Below, piece after piece: positions 42,179 through 50,866 of a DNA stretch of 64,000 nucleotides (position 1 is the stretch's first letter; each line of letters opens with the position of its first letter). Origin of the DNA: Deltaproteobacteria bacterium (GTDB lineage: Bacteria > Desulfobacterota > Desulfobacteria > Desulfobacterales > SpSt-501); NCBI GenBank assembly GCA_016219005.1, contig JACRCN010000085.1, positions 19,834 to 83,833 on the forward strand. Direction: 5' to 3'. The notes under the pieces were generated by a model that saw only the letters and a program-made list of their open reading frames with translations, did not search any database and was not told where the DNA came from. The position numbers were made by a program, and so were the translations under genes.

Positions 42179-43147
42179 ATGCGAAAAACATCTTCGTTCC
42201 TAATGGCAGGCTTGATCATGTTTGGCGTGCTGTCCGTCAACTCGGCCGTCGCTCAGGAGAAATACCCCAAGGACCCCATTTCGATTGTCGTCCCCTATGC
42301 CGCCGGGGGCAGTCATGACCTGGTGGCCCGGGCCCTTCAACCGCAGCTCGAAAAGGCGCTGGGAGTTTCCGTTCTGGTTGAGAATAAGCCGGGGGGTGGT
42401 TCCACTATCGCGTGTAACCTTGTAAAAGCGGCTCCTCCGAATGGGTATATGCTGGTAACGGTTTCCCCGACACTGAGCATCATTAAATACACCCTGCCTG
42501 AATCGAACGTGACATTTGACCAATTCGAGCCGGTTGCCTACGTGGGTTACACCCCTCAGGGTGTCTTCACGCGCATGGATGCCCCTTGGAATAACCTGAA
42601 AGAGCTCCTGGATTATGCCAGAGCCAACCCGGGAAAGGTCAAGTGTGGCAATGCGGGACACGGTGGGAATTTCCACATGGGCGCGGTCGGCATTGAGCAA
42701 GCTACGGGAGTCAAGTTCACTCACATTCCGTTCAAAGGGGCCGCCCCGGCGGTTCCGGCGGTCATGGGCGGACATGTGGATATCATCGTCTCCACGATTG
42801 CCGACACCCTCCATATGGTCAAAGGGGGCAGCCTCAAGGTCTTGGGGCTGGCAGCGCCCGAAAGGAATAAATTCGCCCCCGACGTCCAGACGTTCAAGGA
42901 GTTGGGGTATGACATCGAGTTTTCGACCTACTGGTCCTACCTCGGTCCCAAAGGAATGCCCAAAGATCGAGTGAAGATTCTCTACGACGCGTTCAGGAAA
43001 AGCACGGAAACAAAAGAGGTAAAGGAGTTTTTTGACATGCAGGGGGTCACCCCTTCATTGAAGAGCCCGGAGGAGTTGGGGGAGTACTATAAAAAGGAAG
43101 ACGTCAAATGGGGGCGATTGATCAAAGAGGGCGGGCTGATGCCCTGA
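42179..43147 (+). CDS. tctC: TTT transporter substrate-binding protein TctC (second copy)
   Basis: 322 residues from ATG 42179 (AAAGGAG 8 bp upstream). Signal peptide 'MRKTSSFLMAGLIMFGVLSVNSAVAQE', then the Bug/TctC core: 'PISIVVPYAAGGSHDLVARALQPQLEKALGVSVLVENKPGGGSTIACNLVKAAPPNGYMLV', 'GNAGHGGNFHMGAVGIEQATGVKFTHIPFKGAAPAVPAVMGGHVDIIV'. The two loops around 'PYAAGGSHD' and 'GHGGNFHMG' close over the ligand carboxylates in this family. It serves the TctA just upstream. Confidence 0.95.
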   Translation: MRKTSSFLMAGLIMFGVLSVNSAVAQEKYPKDPISIVVPYAAGGSHDLVARALQPQLEKALGVSVLVENKPGGGSTIACNLVKAAPPNGYMLVTVSPTLSIIKYTLPESNVTFDQFEPVAYVGYTPQGVFTRMDAPWNNLKELLDYARANPGKVKCGNAGHGGNFHMGAVGIEQATGVKFTHIPFKGAAPAVPAVMGGHVDIIVSTIADTLHMVKGGSLKVLGLAAPERNKFAPDVQTFKELGYDIEFSTYWSYLGPKGMPKDRVKILYDAFRKSTETKEVKEFFDMQGVTPSLKSPEELGEYYKKEDVKWGRLIKEGGLMP

Positions 43148-43229
43148 CAGGCTTCAACTTTCACTTGAGCTTCTCACTGACAGCGGGGCGAAGAACGACG
43201 GATAGAAGATAGCTCGGGGAAATCTCAAA

Positions 43230-44597
43230 ATGCCCATACTCTCTACGCTGCAACGGTATGAGACCAAATTCGCCAAATCGAAAGCCCTTTTCGAAAGGGC
43301 CCGGAAGGTCATGCCGCGGGGTGTGTCCCATGACCAGTGGTTTGCGGACCCGTTTCCGATTTACATGAGCCGTGCCAAAGGGTCGCATCTCTGGGACGTC
43401 GATGGAAACGAATATGTCGATTATTACGGGGGCCATGGAGGCAAGATGCTGGGCCATGCCCCTGGCGCTGTCGTTGCGGCCGTGCAGGATCAGATCGAAA
43501 AGGGAACTCAATACGGGGCGGTATGCGACCTGGCGGTCGAATGGGCCGAACTCATCCAGCAACTTGTCCCCTCTGCGGAATTGATCGAGTTCATGAACTC
43601 CGGCACCGAGGCGATCATGTATGGGATCCGCCTGGCCCGGGCGTATACAAGAAGGGACAAGGTGGTCCGGTTCCAATTTCACTTCGCGGGGGCGTACGAT
43701 GCCGTCAGCGTGGGGAATAAAAAACCGTTTGACGTCCCCGTCAGCGCGGGCATTCTGCCGTCCACGGTCAAGGACACGGTGGTCATCCCCATGAACAGCG
43801 AAGAGGCCCTGGAGAACGCCCTGAAAAACAGAGATGTCGGCGTGGTGATCGCAGAAGCGGCCGGGAGCAGTTCCGGGGTGGTCGGGATCAAACCTTCTTT
43901 TTATGAGAGCATGCGGAAGCTGACCACCCAGTATGGAACCCTGCTTTTTTTCGATGAAGTCGTGACCGGTTTCCGTTACTCTCCCGGGGGAGTGCAGGCA
44001 GCGGTGGGGGTGACTCCGGATCTGACGGCCCTGGGAAAAGGGGTCAGCGGGGTCATGCCGGGCGCCGGGGCCATTGCGGGCCGGAAAGATATCATGGATC
44101 TGCTCCTGCTAAAAGATGAGGAGTGGAATCGATTCAAACGGGTTTCCCATTCCGGGACCTTTAACGCCAACCCCATTTGCGCCGCGGCAGGCATCGCCTA
44201 CCTGAAGATCATCGCTACGGGAGAGCCCACCCGGGTCGCCAATCAGAAGGCTCGGCAGCTGCGTGATGCCTTGCAGCGGCAGATGGACGAGCGCAGGATT
44301 GCGGGATGCGCCTATGACAGCGGCTTCTCAGTCGTTCACGTGTATTTTGGACACTGCAACCGGATGGGGCCGTGTGACCGCGCGGTCTGCCTGAATGCCG
44401 ATAAAACAAGAGATCCCGCCGCCGGCCAGGCTCTTTTCATGAATCTCGCATTGAACGGGGTGAAGACGCCGACCCGGGGATACGACGCTTTCCTCTCTGC
44501 CGTGCATACCGAGGATGACGTGAAGAAGACGGTCGCGGCTTTTGGCCGCTCCCTGGATGCGCTTCTGGAGGAGAAGAAGCTGCCGCAGGGCAATTGA
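43230..44597 (+). CDS. Class III PLP-dependent aminotransferase (glutamate-1-semialdehyde aminomutase-like)
   Basis: 455 residues. 'GVSHDQWFADPFPIYMSRAKGSHLWDVDGNEYVDYYGGHGGKMLGHAPGAVVAAVQDQ', 'EFMNSGTEAIMYGIRLARAYTRRDKVVRFQFHFAGAYDAV', 'LLFFDEVVTGFRYSPGGVQAAVGVTPDLTALGKGVSGVMPGAGAIAG' with the PLP Lys in GKGVSG. It is close to HemL but lies in a transport operon, so it probably transaminates or mutates a substrate-derived amino acid rather than making porphyrin precursors. A GGGGA site lies before the ATG. It separates tctC (42179) from tctB (44692). Confidence 0.88.
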   Translation: MPILSTLQRYETKFAKSKALFERARKVMPRGVSHDQWFADPFPIYMSRAKGSHLWDVDGNEYVDYYGGHGGKMLGHAPGAVVAAVQDQIEKGTQYGAVCDLAVEWAELIQQLVPSAELIEFMNSGTEAIMYGIRLARAYTRRDKVVRFQFHFAGAYDAVSVGNKKPFDVPVSAGILPSTVKDTVVIPMNSEEALENALKNRDVGVVIAEAAGSSSGVVGIKPSFYESMRKLTTQYGTLLFFDEVVTGFRYSPGGVQAAVGVTPDLTALGKGVSGVMPGAGAIAGRKDIMDLLLLKDEEWNRFKRVSHSGTFNANPICAAAGIAYLKIIATGEPTRVANQKARQLRDALQRQMDERRIAGCAYDSGFSVVHVYFGHCNRMGPCDRAVCLNADKTRDPAAGQALFMNLALNGVKTPTRGYDAFLSAVHTEDDVKKTVAAFGRSLDALLEEKKLPQGN

Positions 44598-44691
44598 GAT
44601 TCATCGCTTTCCACCGGCTGGGAAACTCGTTTGTATTCATGGAAAACGGGGCAGGAGAAGTCAGACAGTTATTTGGGTGGAGTTCTGAGCC

Positions 44692-45153
44692 ATGAAATCG
44701 GATCGCATCAGCGGGATCATTATTTTTGCTATTGGGTTGGCCGTGTGTGTGGCGTCACTGTCATACCCCATCGGGACGTTGCAGAAGCCAGGGGGAGGGT
44801 TTTTCCCCTTGCTCGCCTCCATTCTGCTCCTGGGGCTGTCCGCAGTGTTCATTCTGCAAAGCTTCACGGTCAAGAGAGGTGAAAACGCCAGCGTGGTTTC
44901 TTTTTTCCCCGGCAACGAAGCGTCCAAAAGGATTCTTTGCGGGTTCGCCGCCTTGCTGGGTTATCGGTACCTCATTCCAGTCATCGGTTTTGCTCCCGCG
45001 ACGGCAGTGTTCATCCTTTTCCTGGGAAAATTCATGGAACGCTACAGTTGGAAAAAGAGCATTTTCTTTTCTGTGGCAACCGCCATTTCAGCCTACTATC
45101 TCTTTCAGGTCGTACTGAAGATTGCAATGCCGATCCCGATGTTAAAATTGTAG
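44692..45153 (+). CDS. tctB: TTT transporter small membrane subunit TctB (second copy)
   Basis: 153 residues with four hydrophobic stretches. The first helix 'ISGIIIFAIGLAVCVASLSYPIGTLQKPGGGFFPLLASILLLGLSAVFIL' carries the TctB 'PGxGxFP' loop. It presumably pairs with the TctA at 40608 and the TctC at 42179. A GGTGGAG site precedes the ATG. Being cut off from its partners by an aminotransferase gene is unusual. Confidence 0.85.
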   Translation: MKSDRISGIIIFAIGLAVCVASLSYPIGTLQKPGGGFFPLLASILLLGLSAVFILQSFTVKRGENASVVSFFPGNEASKRILCGFAALLGYRYLIPVIGFAPATAVFILFLGKFMERYSWKKSIFFSVATAISAYYLFQVVLKIAMPIPMLKL

Positions 45154-45220
45154 AGCCCTTCAAGGATGTGCTCAAACAAAACCTGCGCAGACGGAAGGGG
45201 CTTCGAGAAGGAGTAAGAGG

Positions 45221-46363
45221 GTGCTTGAAAAATCCGATCGCGTGAAGCGTTTGTCCGGGTCTGAACGTTCCCAAAGGCCGACCGTCGTCCCCAAGGGCGC
45301 TATCCGCCTGGATATGGGAGAGCCTGATTTTCCCACACCTGCCCATGTTCAGGAAGCCGCCACCATGGCCATGCGGGACAATTTGACCCATTACGGCAGT
45401 GCCTTTGGAGAATCGGCGTTGAGGCAGGCCGTCTGCCTGAGCCTGAAGCGGGACTTCGGCGTCGAACGCAAACCTGAGAATGTCATGATCACTTCGGGCG
45501 GGATTGAGGCTATCCACGTTGTCTGCGCCACCTATCTCAATCCCGGGGACGAGGCGCTGATCCCGGACCCGGAATATTCCGCCTATGCCGACTCCGTCTC
45601 CCTCTTCGGCGGGACGCCGGTTTTCGTCCCCCTCAAAGAGGACTTTCATATCGATTTCGAAGCCATCGAGAAACGCATCTCCCAAAAGACCAAAATTGTT
45701 TTTATCTCCAGCCCCGGCAACCCGACCGGCCGGGTCCTGCGGGAAGATGAAATCCGGCGCCTGGCGCGGCTGGCCGTGAAGAGGGATCTGCTCCTGGTCC
45801 TGGACGAAGCCTACCACAAGCTTATCTACAGTGGGGTCCGGTTTCTTTCGATCTGCCAGGTCGAAGAGGCGCAAAACCGCTCGATTCTGTTGAACAGCTT
45901 TTCCAAAACCTACGCCATGACCGGCTGGCGGGTGGGGTACCTGGTGGCGGATGCTGCGCTCATCAAAGACATGGTCACCTTTCACAAGGCGATGACGATC
46001 TGCCCCAATGTGCCGGCCCAGATGGCGTGCGCAGCCGCTGCCGCCGGGACCCAGGATTGCGTCACGGTCATGCGCAAGGAATACGAGAAAAGAAAGGATC
46101 TTGTCGAACAAAAATTAAAGAAGATCGCGAGGCTCCATACGCCGCCTTGCGAAGGGGCTTTCTATTTTTTTCCACGCTTTGAACACGCCTTGACCAGTCC
46201 GCAGATGACGGAATATCTTTTCAGCAAGGGGATCTTGGTTCGCAGCGGCACGGAGTTCGGCGCTTGCGGTCAAAAGCATCTCCGCATCTGCTTTGCCGCA
46301 TCCATGGAGATCTTGGAAATGGGGATGGACCGCCTGAAGCGTGCGCTGGATGAACTGAAATGA
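45221..46363 (+). CDS. Class I/II PLP aminotransferase (aspartate aminotransferase fold)
   Basis: 380 residues. The GTG start is supported by AAGGAG at 45208-45213. 'IRLDMGEPDFPTPAHVQEAATMAMRDNLTHYGSAFGESALRQAV', 'GGIEAIHVVCATYLNPGDEALIPDPEYSAYADSV', 'KIVFISSPGNPTGRVLREDEI', 'LLLVLDEAYHKLIYSGVRF', 'NSFSKTYAMTGWRVGYLV' with the PLP Lys, and 'GILVRSGTEFGACGQKHLRICFA' with the carboxylate-binding Arg. It moves amino groups between an amino acid and a 2-oxoacid. The stop overlaps the next start (ATGA), which couples it to the second tctB-tctA-tctC set. Confidence 0.92.
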   Translation: MLEKSDRVKRLSGSERSQRPTVVPKGAIRLDMGEPDFPTPAHVQEAATMAMRDNLTHYGSAFGESALRQAVCLSLKRDFGVERKPENVMITSGGIEAIHVVCATYLNPGDEALIPDPEYSAYADSVSLFGGTPVFVPLKEDFHIDFEAIEKRISQKTKIVFISSPGNPTGRVLREDEIRRLARLAVKRDLLLVLDEAYHKLIYSGVRFLSICQVEEAQNRSILLNSFSKTYAMTGWRVGYLVADAALIKDMVTFHKAMTICPNVPAQMACAAAAAGTQDCVTVMRKEYEKRKDLVEQKLKKIARLHTPPCEGAFYFFPRFEHALTSPQMTEYLFSKGILVRSGTEFGACGQKHLRICFAASMEILEMGMDRLKRALDELK

Positions 46364-46812
46364 AATTGGAGCTGCAGAATAACAGGGATTTTTGGGCAGG
46401 CATGATGTTCCTCGGGACTGGCGTAGGGGCGATGATCGTCGCCCGGCATTACCCGTTCGGGACCACATTGAGCATGGGACCCGGATACTTCCCGATGGTG
46501 CTGGGCGGAATGCTCGTCGTCTTCGGTGCCTTCATCCTGCTCAGGGGGCTGCGAAAGAAAGAGAAAATCCAAGGTTCCTGGTCGCTCCGGGCCTTGATCA
46601 TTCTGCCCCTCTCGGTTTTGGGTTTCGGGACCCTGATGAACTTGGCGGGGTTCATCCCGGCCCTGGCGGCCGTGGTCGTCTTGTCGGCGGCTTCGAGCCG
46701 GGAGTTCAAGTTCAAGGAGGTCCTGCTGCTGACCCTCTTTCTGGGTGTGCTTTCGGCGGCCATGTTTATCTGGGGCCTCGGGCTGCCATATCCTTTGATC
46801 AAAAAATTCTGA
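46360..46812 (+). CDS. tctB: TTT transporter small membrane subunit TctB (third copy)
   Basis: 150 residues, its ATG overlapping the aminotransferase stop codon (ATGA). 'NRDFWAGMMFLGTGVGAMIVARHYPFGTTLSMGPGYFPMVLGGMLVVFGAFILLRGL' has the TctB 'MGPGYFP' loop. Four hydrophobic segments are visible. It is followed 14 bp later by tctA (46827) and then a tctC, giving a compact tctB-A-C module. Confidence 0.9.
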   Translation: MKLELQNNRDFWAGMMFLGTGVGAMIVARHYPFGTTLSMGPGYFPMVLGGMLVVFGAFILLRGLRKKEKIQGSWSLRALIILPLSVLGFGTLMNLAGFIPALAAVVVLSAASSREFKFKEVLLLTLFLGVLSAAMFIWGLGLPYPLIKKF

Positions 46813-46826
46813 CGAGGAAGCCCGTC

Positions 46827-48323
46827 ATGGAGATATTCCAAAACCTGATTTTTGGATTCAGCGTCGCCTTGTCGCTGCAGAACCTGTTCTACTGCTTTCT
46901 GGGCTGTCTGTTGGGCACCCTGATCGGCGTTCTACCCGGCATCGGACCGCTCGCCACCATCGCGATGCTGACGCCGATCACCTTCAGCATTTCTCCGGTT
47001 GCCGCTCTGATCATGCTGGCCGGAATCTACTACGGCGCCCAATACGGCGGCTCGACGACCGCCATCCTGGTCAACCTCCCGGGCGAAACCTCGGCGGTCG
47101 TCACGTGCCTGGACGGCTACCAGATGGCGCGCCAGGGGCGTGCCGGTCCCGCGCTCGCGATCGCGGCCATCGGCTCGTTCTTTGCAGGCACCGTTTGCAC
47201 GCTGATCATTGCGATGTTCGGCCCGGCGATCGCCGAGCTCGCGCTGGAGTTCGGCCCGGCGGAATACTTTTCACTGATGCTGATGGGTCTGGTTGCCGCC
47301 GCGATGCTCGCCCATGGCGACATGGTCAAGTCGCTTGCGATGGTGGTGATGGGCCTGCTGCTCGGTACCGTGGGGACGGATGTCAATTCCGGTTGGAGGC
47401 GCTTCAGCTTCGATATCGCCGAGCTGGCCGACGGCATCGGCTTCGTGGTCGTCGCTGTGGGGGTGTTCGCGCTGGGTGAAATCGTAGCCAATCTCGGTGA
47501 TTCGAAAAAGAGCGCGGTGTTCGTCGCGAAGGTGGGGGGTCTCTTCCCAACCTCAGACGACCTCAAGCGATCCAGCGGACCGATTATCAGGGGAGCCCTG
47601 CTCGGGGCGTTCTTCGGTGTGCTCCCCGGCACCGGGCCGGCGATCGCCTCGTTCTCGTCCTACATGATCGAAAAGAAAATCTCCAAGGACCCGTCCCGTT
47701 TCGGCCACGGTGCGATCGAGGGCGTGGCGGGACCCGAGTCCGCCAACAACGCAGACGCGCAGTGCAAGTTCATCCCGATGCTCACGCTGGGTATACCCGC
47801 CAGCGGGACGATGGCGTTGATGCTCGGCGCGCTCATGATCCACGGCATCGCGCCCGGCCCGACGGTGATGACCCAGAGACCCGACCTCTTCTGGGGGTTG
47901 ATCGTGAGCATGTGGATCGGCAACCTGATGCTCCTGGTTCTCAATCTGCCGCTGATCGGCATCTGGACGAGCCTGCTCAAGGTGCCCTATCGCATGCTCT
48001 TCCCCGCCATCATCGTCTTCTCCTGCATCGGCATCTACAGCCTGAACAACAACCCGTTCGAGCTTTACCTCACGGCTCTTTTCGGAATCATCGGTTTCAT
48101 GTGGATGAAGTTCGCCTGTCCCCCTGCACCCATGCTCCTCGGTTTCGTGCTGGGGCCGATGATGGAAGAAAATCTGCGGCGGGCGCTGCTGATGTCGCGC
48201 GGCGATCCCATGGTGTTCCTGACGCAGCCGATCAGCCTCGGGTTTGTCATCGCCACGGTCCTGATCGTGGTCGTGATGATGGCGCCGGCGTTGCGCAAGC
48301 GGCGGGGTGATATTACCGGCTGA
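46827..48323 (+). CDS. tctA: TTT transporter large permease subunit TctA (third copy)
   Basis: 498 residues from ATG 46827, with GAGGAAG at 46814-46820; the same frame is open far upstream but overlaps tctB and has no family similarity there. '[81 protein letters not shown]' and '[47 protein letters not shown]' are diagnostic. The base composition is GC-richer than in the neighbouring genes. Its receptor follows at 48418. Confidence 0.95.
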   Translation: MEIFQNLIFGFSVALSLQNLFYCFLGCLLGTLIGVLPGIGPLATIAMLTPITFSISPVAALIMLAGIYYGAQYGGSTTAILVNLPGETSAVVTCLDGYQMARQGRAGPALAIAAIGSFFAGTVCTLIIAMFGPAIAELALEFGPAEYFSLMLMGLVAAAMLAHGDMVKSLAMVVMGLLLGTVGTDVNSGWRRFSFDIAELADGIGFVVVAVGVFALGEIVANLGDSKKSAVFVAKVGGLFPTSDDLKRSSGPIIRGALLGAFFGVLPGTGPAIASFSSYMIEKKISKDPSRFGHGAIEGVAGPESANNADAQCKFIPMLTLGIPASGTMALMLGALMIHGIAPGPTVMTQRPDLFWGLIVSMWIGNLMLLVLNLPLIGIWTSLLKVPYRMLFPAIIVFSCIGIYSLNNNPFELYLTALFGIIGFMWMKFACPPAPMLLGFVLGPMMEENLRRALLMSRGDPMVFLTQPISLGFVIATVLIVVVMMAPALRKRRGDITG

Positions 48324-48417
48324 TGATTCCTTCTGGGCCGGACGCGGGTTGAATGGCCGCCATCGTTCGATGGCATTATGCTTTTCATCCAAGATCAGCT
48401 TTGGGAGAGGAGGCAAC

Positions 48418-49542
48418 ATGAATCGGTGTTTAAAGCAATCCGCAATACTGGAAGTGGTTTCAAAACCTCGGATCACGCCCGAGGGCACGGCGCAGGCCGA
48501 TTCGAAAGCGCAGCTACCACGGAAGGTTGTGAGCATTTCGAGAGGCCGGCAACGCCGCCATCGGGTGTCAGACGGGGTTATGAAATTGCTTCTGTTCACA
48601 CTTGTCGGCGTCTTCTTTCTGACGGGACCTGCGATGGCGTCCGATCTTTACCCCGCTCAGCCGGTCACCGTCATCGTGGCGTTTACACCAGGCGGCACCA
48701 CCGATATGCTCACGCGCATGGTCAGCACGCGGTTGAGTGAACAATTCGGTAAAGCCTTCATCGTTGAAAACAAACCTGGGGCCGGCGGGAACATCGGCAC
48801 GGAGTTTGTGGTGCGAGCGCGACCCGACGGATATACCCTCATGGTGAATTCCGTCGGTCCGATTGCCGTCAACCCCACGCTGTACAAGAACCTGCCCTTC
48901 AACCCTATCACCGATCTAGAGCCGGTCGTACAAATTGCCGAAGTGCCGAACGTTCTCGTCGTTCCGGCAGCCGCAAACACTCCCGACCTAAAGGAACTCA
49001 TTGCCAGGGGAAAAACCAAGAAAGGCGGTCTATCTTATAGCTCTACCGGCATCGGCACCTCTTCACATCTTTCCAGCTTCATGCTCGCGCAGAGTGCCAA
49101 GCTGACTGCTGTCCACATTCCCTACAAGGGTGCGGATGCGCTCAATGATCTATTGGCCGGGCGCATCGACTTCATGTTCGCCACCATCCCCTCGGTGATG
49201 ACGCACATCCAATCCGGCAAACTTCTTGCGATTGCCGTCAGCAGTGCCAAGCGTTCAAGATCCCTTCCGAACGTGCCCACCATGATTGAAAGCGGATACC
49301 CCGGTTTTGAAGCGGGTTCATGGTTTGGCTTCTTCGCACCACGGGGCACGCCTCAAACCGTCATCGCCAAGTTGAACCAGGCGGTAAATGAAATTATCAA
49401 AGACCCCGCGATTGATGAGAAAATGGTTTTTGCCGGGGCCGATCCCGTCGGCGGATCCCCCGAGCAGTTCAAAAACTTTATCAGTAGCGAGTTTAAGAAG
49501 TGGCAGATAGTGGTCAAAGACTCGGGAGCCACTGCGCAATAG
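48418..49542 (+). CDS. tctC: TTT transporter substrate-binding protein TctC (third copy), start uncertain
   Basis: The mature part is a normal Bug/TctC receptor ('YPAQPVTVIVAFTPGGTTDMLTRMVSTRLSEQFGKAFIVENKPGAGGNIGTEFVVRARPDGYTLM', 'SYSSTGIGTSSHLSSFMLAQSAKLTAVHIPYKGADALNDLLAGRIDFMFATIPSV'). An ATG at 48418 has a perfect AGGAGG 4 bp upstream and would give 374 residues with a 54-residue basic, non-signal extension before the signal peptide. The family-like start is ATG 48580 ('MKLLLFTLVGVFFLTGPAMASD', 320 residues), with only a weak GGGG. It is the last gene before the large terminator. Confidence 0.88.
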   Translation: MNRCLKQSAILEVVSKPRITPEGTAQADSKAQLPRKVVSISRGRQRRHRVSDGVMKLLLFTLVGVFFLTGPAMASDLYPAQPVTVIVAFTPGGTTDMLTRMVSTRLSEQFGKAFIVENKPGAGGNIGTEFVVRARPDGYTLMVNSVGPIAVNPTLYKNLPFNPITDLEPVVQIAEVPNVLVVPAAANTPDLKELIARGKTKKGGLSYSSTGIGTSSHLSSFMLAQSAKLTAVHIPYKGADALNDLLAGRIDFMFATIPSVMTHIQSGKLLAIAVSSAKRSRSLPNVPTMIESGYPGFEAGSWFGFFAPRGTPQTVIAKLNQAVNEIIKDPAIDEKMVFAGADPVGGSPEQFKNFISSEFKKWQIVVKDSGATAQ

Positions 49543-49565
49543 GCCGCATGACGTCGTGGCCTCCG

Positions 49566-49607
49566 GCAACAAAAAACCCAGGCTTCTTGGCCTGGGTTTT
49601 TTGTTGC
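49566..49607 (+). terminator. Perfect bidirectional rho-independent terminator
   Basis: An 18-bp perfect stem, GCAACAAAAAACCCAGGC against its complement, with a 6-nt loop TTCTTG. The A-tract/T-tract ends make it work in both directions. It closes the 17-kb + strand cluster 24 bp after its last stop. Confidence 0.95.
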
Positions 49608-49757
49608 ATCCATGTCTAATTTCGAGAAAGCGACCAGTCAACTTGAAGCGTCAGATTTTCTTGACAATAATATCTTGAAAACAGTAAGTTGCCGCTCAAC
49701 TGTAATTCATTCCACCAACTGCTGCCTCAGGCTTCACCCAAAAGAGGACACACGCCA

Positions 49758-50051
49758 ATGTCCCTCACCAAGGACGATATTGTTAAAGCTCTCGCCAAGG
49801 AAAACGGATACCCTGTCAATCAATCCGCCGAGCTTATCGAAACTCTCATTGAACGCATCAAATCCAGTCTCGCATCCGGTGATGACGTTTTGATCAGCGG
49901 GTTCGGTAAATTCTGCGTCAAGGAGAAGAATCAGAGAAGGGGCAGAAATCCTGCAACCGGAGAGGATATGATGCTCGAGGGCAGAAGGGTCGTGACTTTC
50001 AGGTGTTCAAGGCAATTGCGGGTTAAGATTAATCAACAAGGGGATATCTGA
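49758..50051 (+). CDS. IHF alpha/HU-family DNA-bending protein
   Basis: 97 residues from ATG 49758, the usual family length. 'SLTKDDIVKALAKENGYPVNQSAELIETLIERIKSSLASGDDVLISGFGKFCVKEKNQRRGRNPATGEDMMLEGRRVVTFRCSRQLR' shows the helical dimer part and the flexible beta-arm 'RRGRNPATGE' with the intercalating Pro. The N-terminus and 'FGKF' match IHF-alpha more than HU. IHF bends DNA between enhancer and sigma-54 promoters, which fits the two such systems in the window. Its TGA overlaps the next ATG. Confidence 0.9.
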   Translation: MSLTKDDIVKALAKENGYPVNQSAELIETLIERIKSSLASGDDVLISGFGKFCVKEKNQRRGRNPATGEDMMLEGRRVVTFRCSRQLRVKINQQGDI

Positions 50052-50548
50052 TGGATCCGGCTGGCTTTGAGACTCCGGTGGAAGATCGTTATTTCGAGGA
50101 TTATGTGCCAGGAGCGGTTCATGAGTTTGGCGTGATCACAATCGAGGAGGAAGGCATTATTACTTTTGGGAAGCAGTTTGACCCTCAAATTTTTCACACC
50201 GACCCTGAAGCTGCCGAATCAACGATATACGGCGGCCTGATTGCCTCGGGATGGCATACGGCAAGTCTGATGATGCGTGAGTGCGTGCGGCACTATCTGC
50301 CAAGAGCGGCAAGCCTCGGTTCTCCTGGTGTCGATGAACTGCGTTGGAACCTGCCCGTGCGACCTGGCGATACGTTGACCATCAGAGCGACCGTTTTACG
50401 AGCCAACCGGTCGCGCTCAAAGCCGGACCGTGGCATCATCCAATCTCTTTTTGAAGTGTTGAATCAAAAGAAGGATGTTGTCATGAGCGTGAAGGGAGCG
50501 AATTTTATTCTGTGCAGGTCGCCCCAACCAGGCGAAGAAGTTTCCTGA
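50051..50548 (+). CDS. MaoC-like hot-dog-fold dehydratase
   Basis: 165 residues, ATG sharing bases with the IHF stop (TGATG). 'VPGAVHEFGVITIEEEGIITFGKQFDPQIFHTDPEAAESTIYGGLIASGWHTASLMMRECVRHYL' holds the MaoC catalytic Asp-x4-His motif (FDPQIFHTD) and the substrate-loop 'YGGLIASG'. This family hydrates enoyl-CoA esters or related acyl thioesters. The pairing with an IHF subunit gene is odd, and the two probably share a transcript only. No ACP or CoA genes sit next to it. Confidence 0.88.
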   Translation: MDPAGFETPVEDRYFEDYVPGAVHEFGVITIEEEGIITFGKQFDPQIFHTDPEAAESTIYGGLIASGWHTASLMMRECVRHYLPRAASLGSPGVDELRWNLPVRPGDTLTIRATVLRANRSRSKPDRGIIQSLFEVLNQKKDVVMSVKGANFILCRSPQPGEEVS

Positions 50549-50866
50549 CGTTTGTGTGGATCTTGGATACCCCGATGGTTGCGACCGTGAAAGATCCGGA
50601 AGGGATATGCTGGAAAAAAAGAGGTGGCCTGGAAAAGGAGGTTAACCAAGCCACCCCGGATCAGAAGACGCATATCCGAATTCCAAGGGAAGGATGATGG
50701 AGGCCCCTTGAAACATCAGAAGCGCCATCATCTCTGTCGTAAATATGGGGTCGGGTGAGGGTGGTTGTCAACCGGTTCAGTTTCAATCTTCCATCTGCAT
50801 CCACGCCCACGCCAACTGCAACAATCGTTAATCCAGCGCCGCCCCGCTGTTCCACACAGCAAAATT
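50549..50866. other. Intergenic region between convergent genes
   Basis: About 318 bp lie between maoC (+) and the GAF-AAA+ activator gene (-), which converge here. I see no convincing gene, terminator or repeat in it. Confidence 0.5.

Noticed and set aside
46392..46826. Long upstream extension of the third TctA frame
   Set aside because: It runs out of frame through tctB; TctA homology and a ribosome site begin at 46827.
49661..49690. TTGACA upstream of the IHF gene as a sigma-70 promoter
   Set aside because: The -35 hexamer is perfect, but no acceptable -10 lies 16-18 bp downstream.
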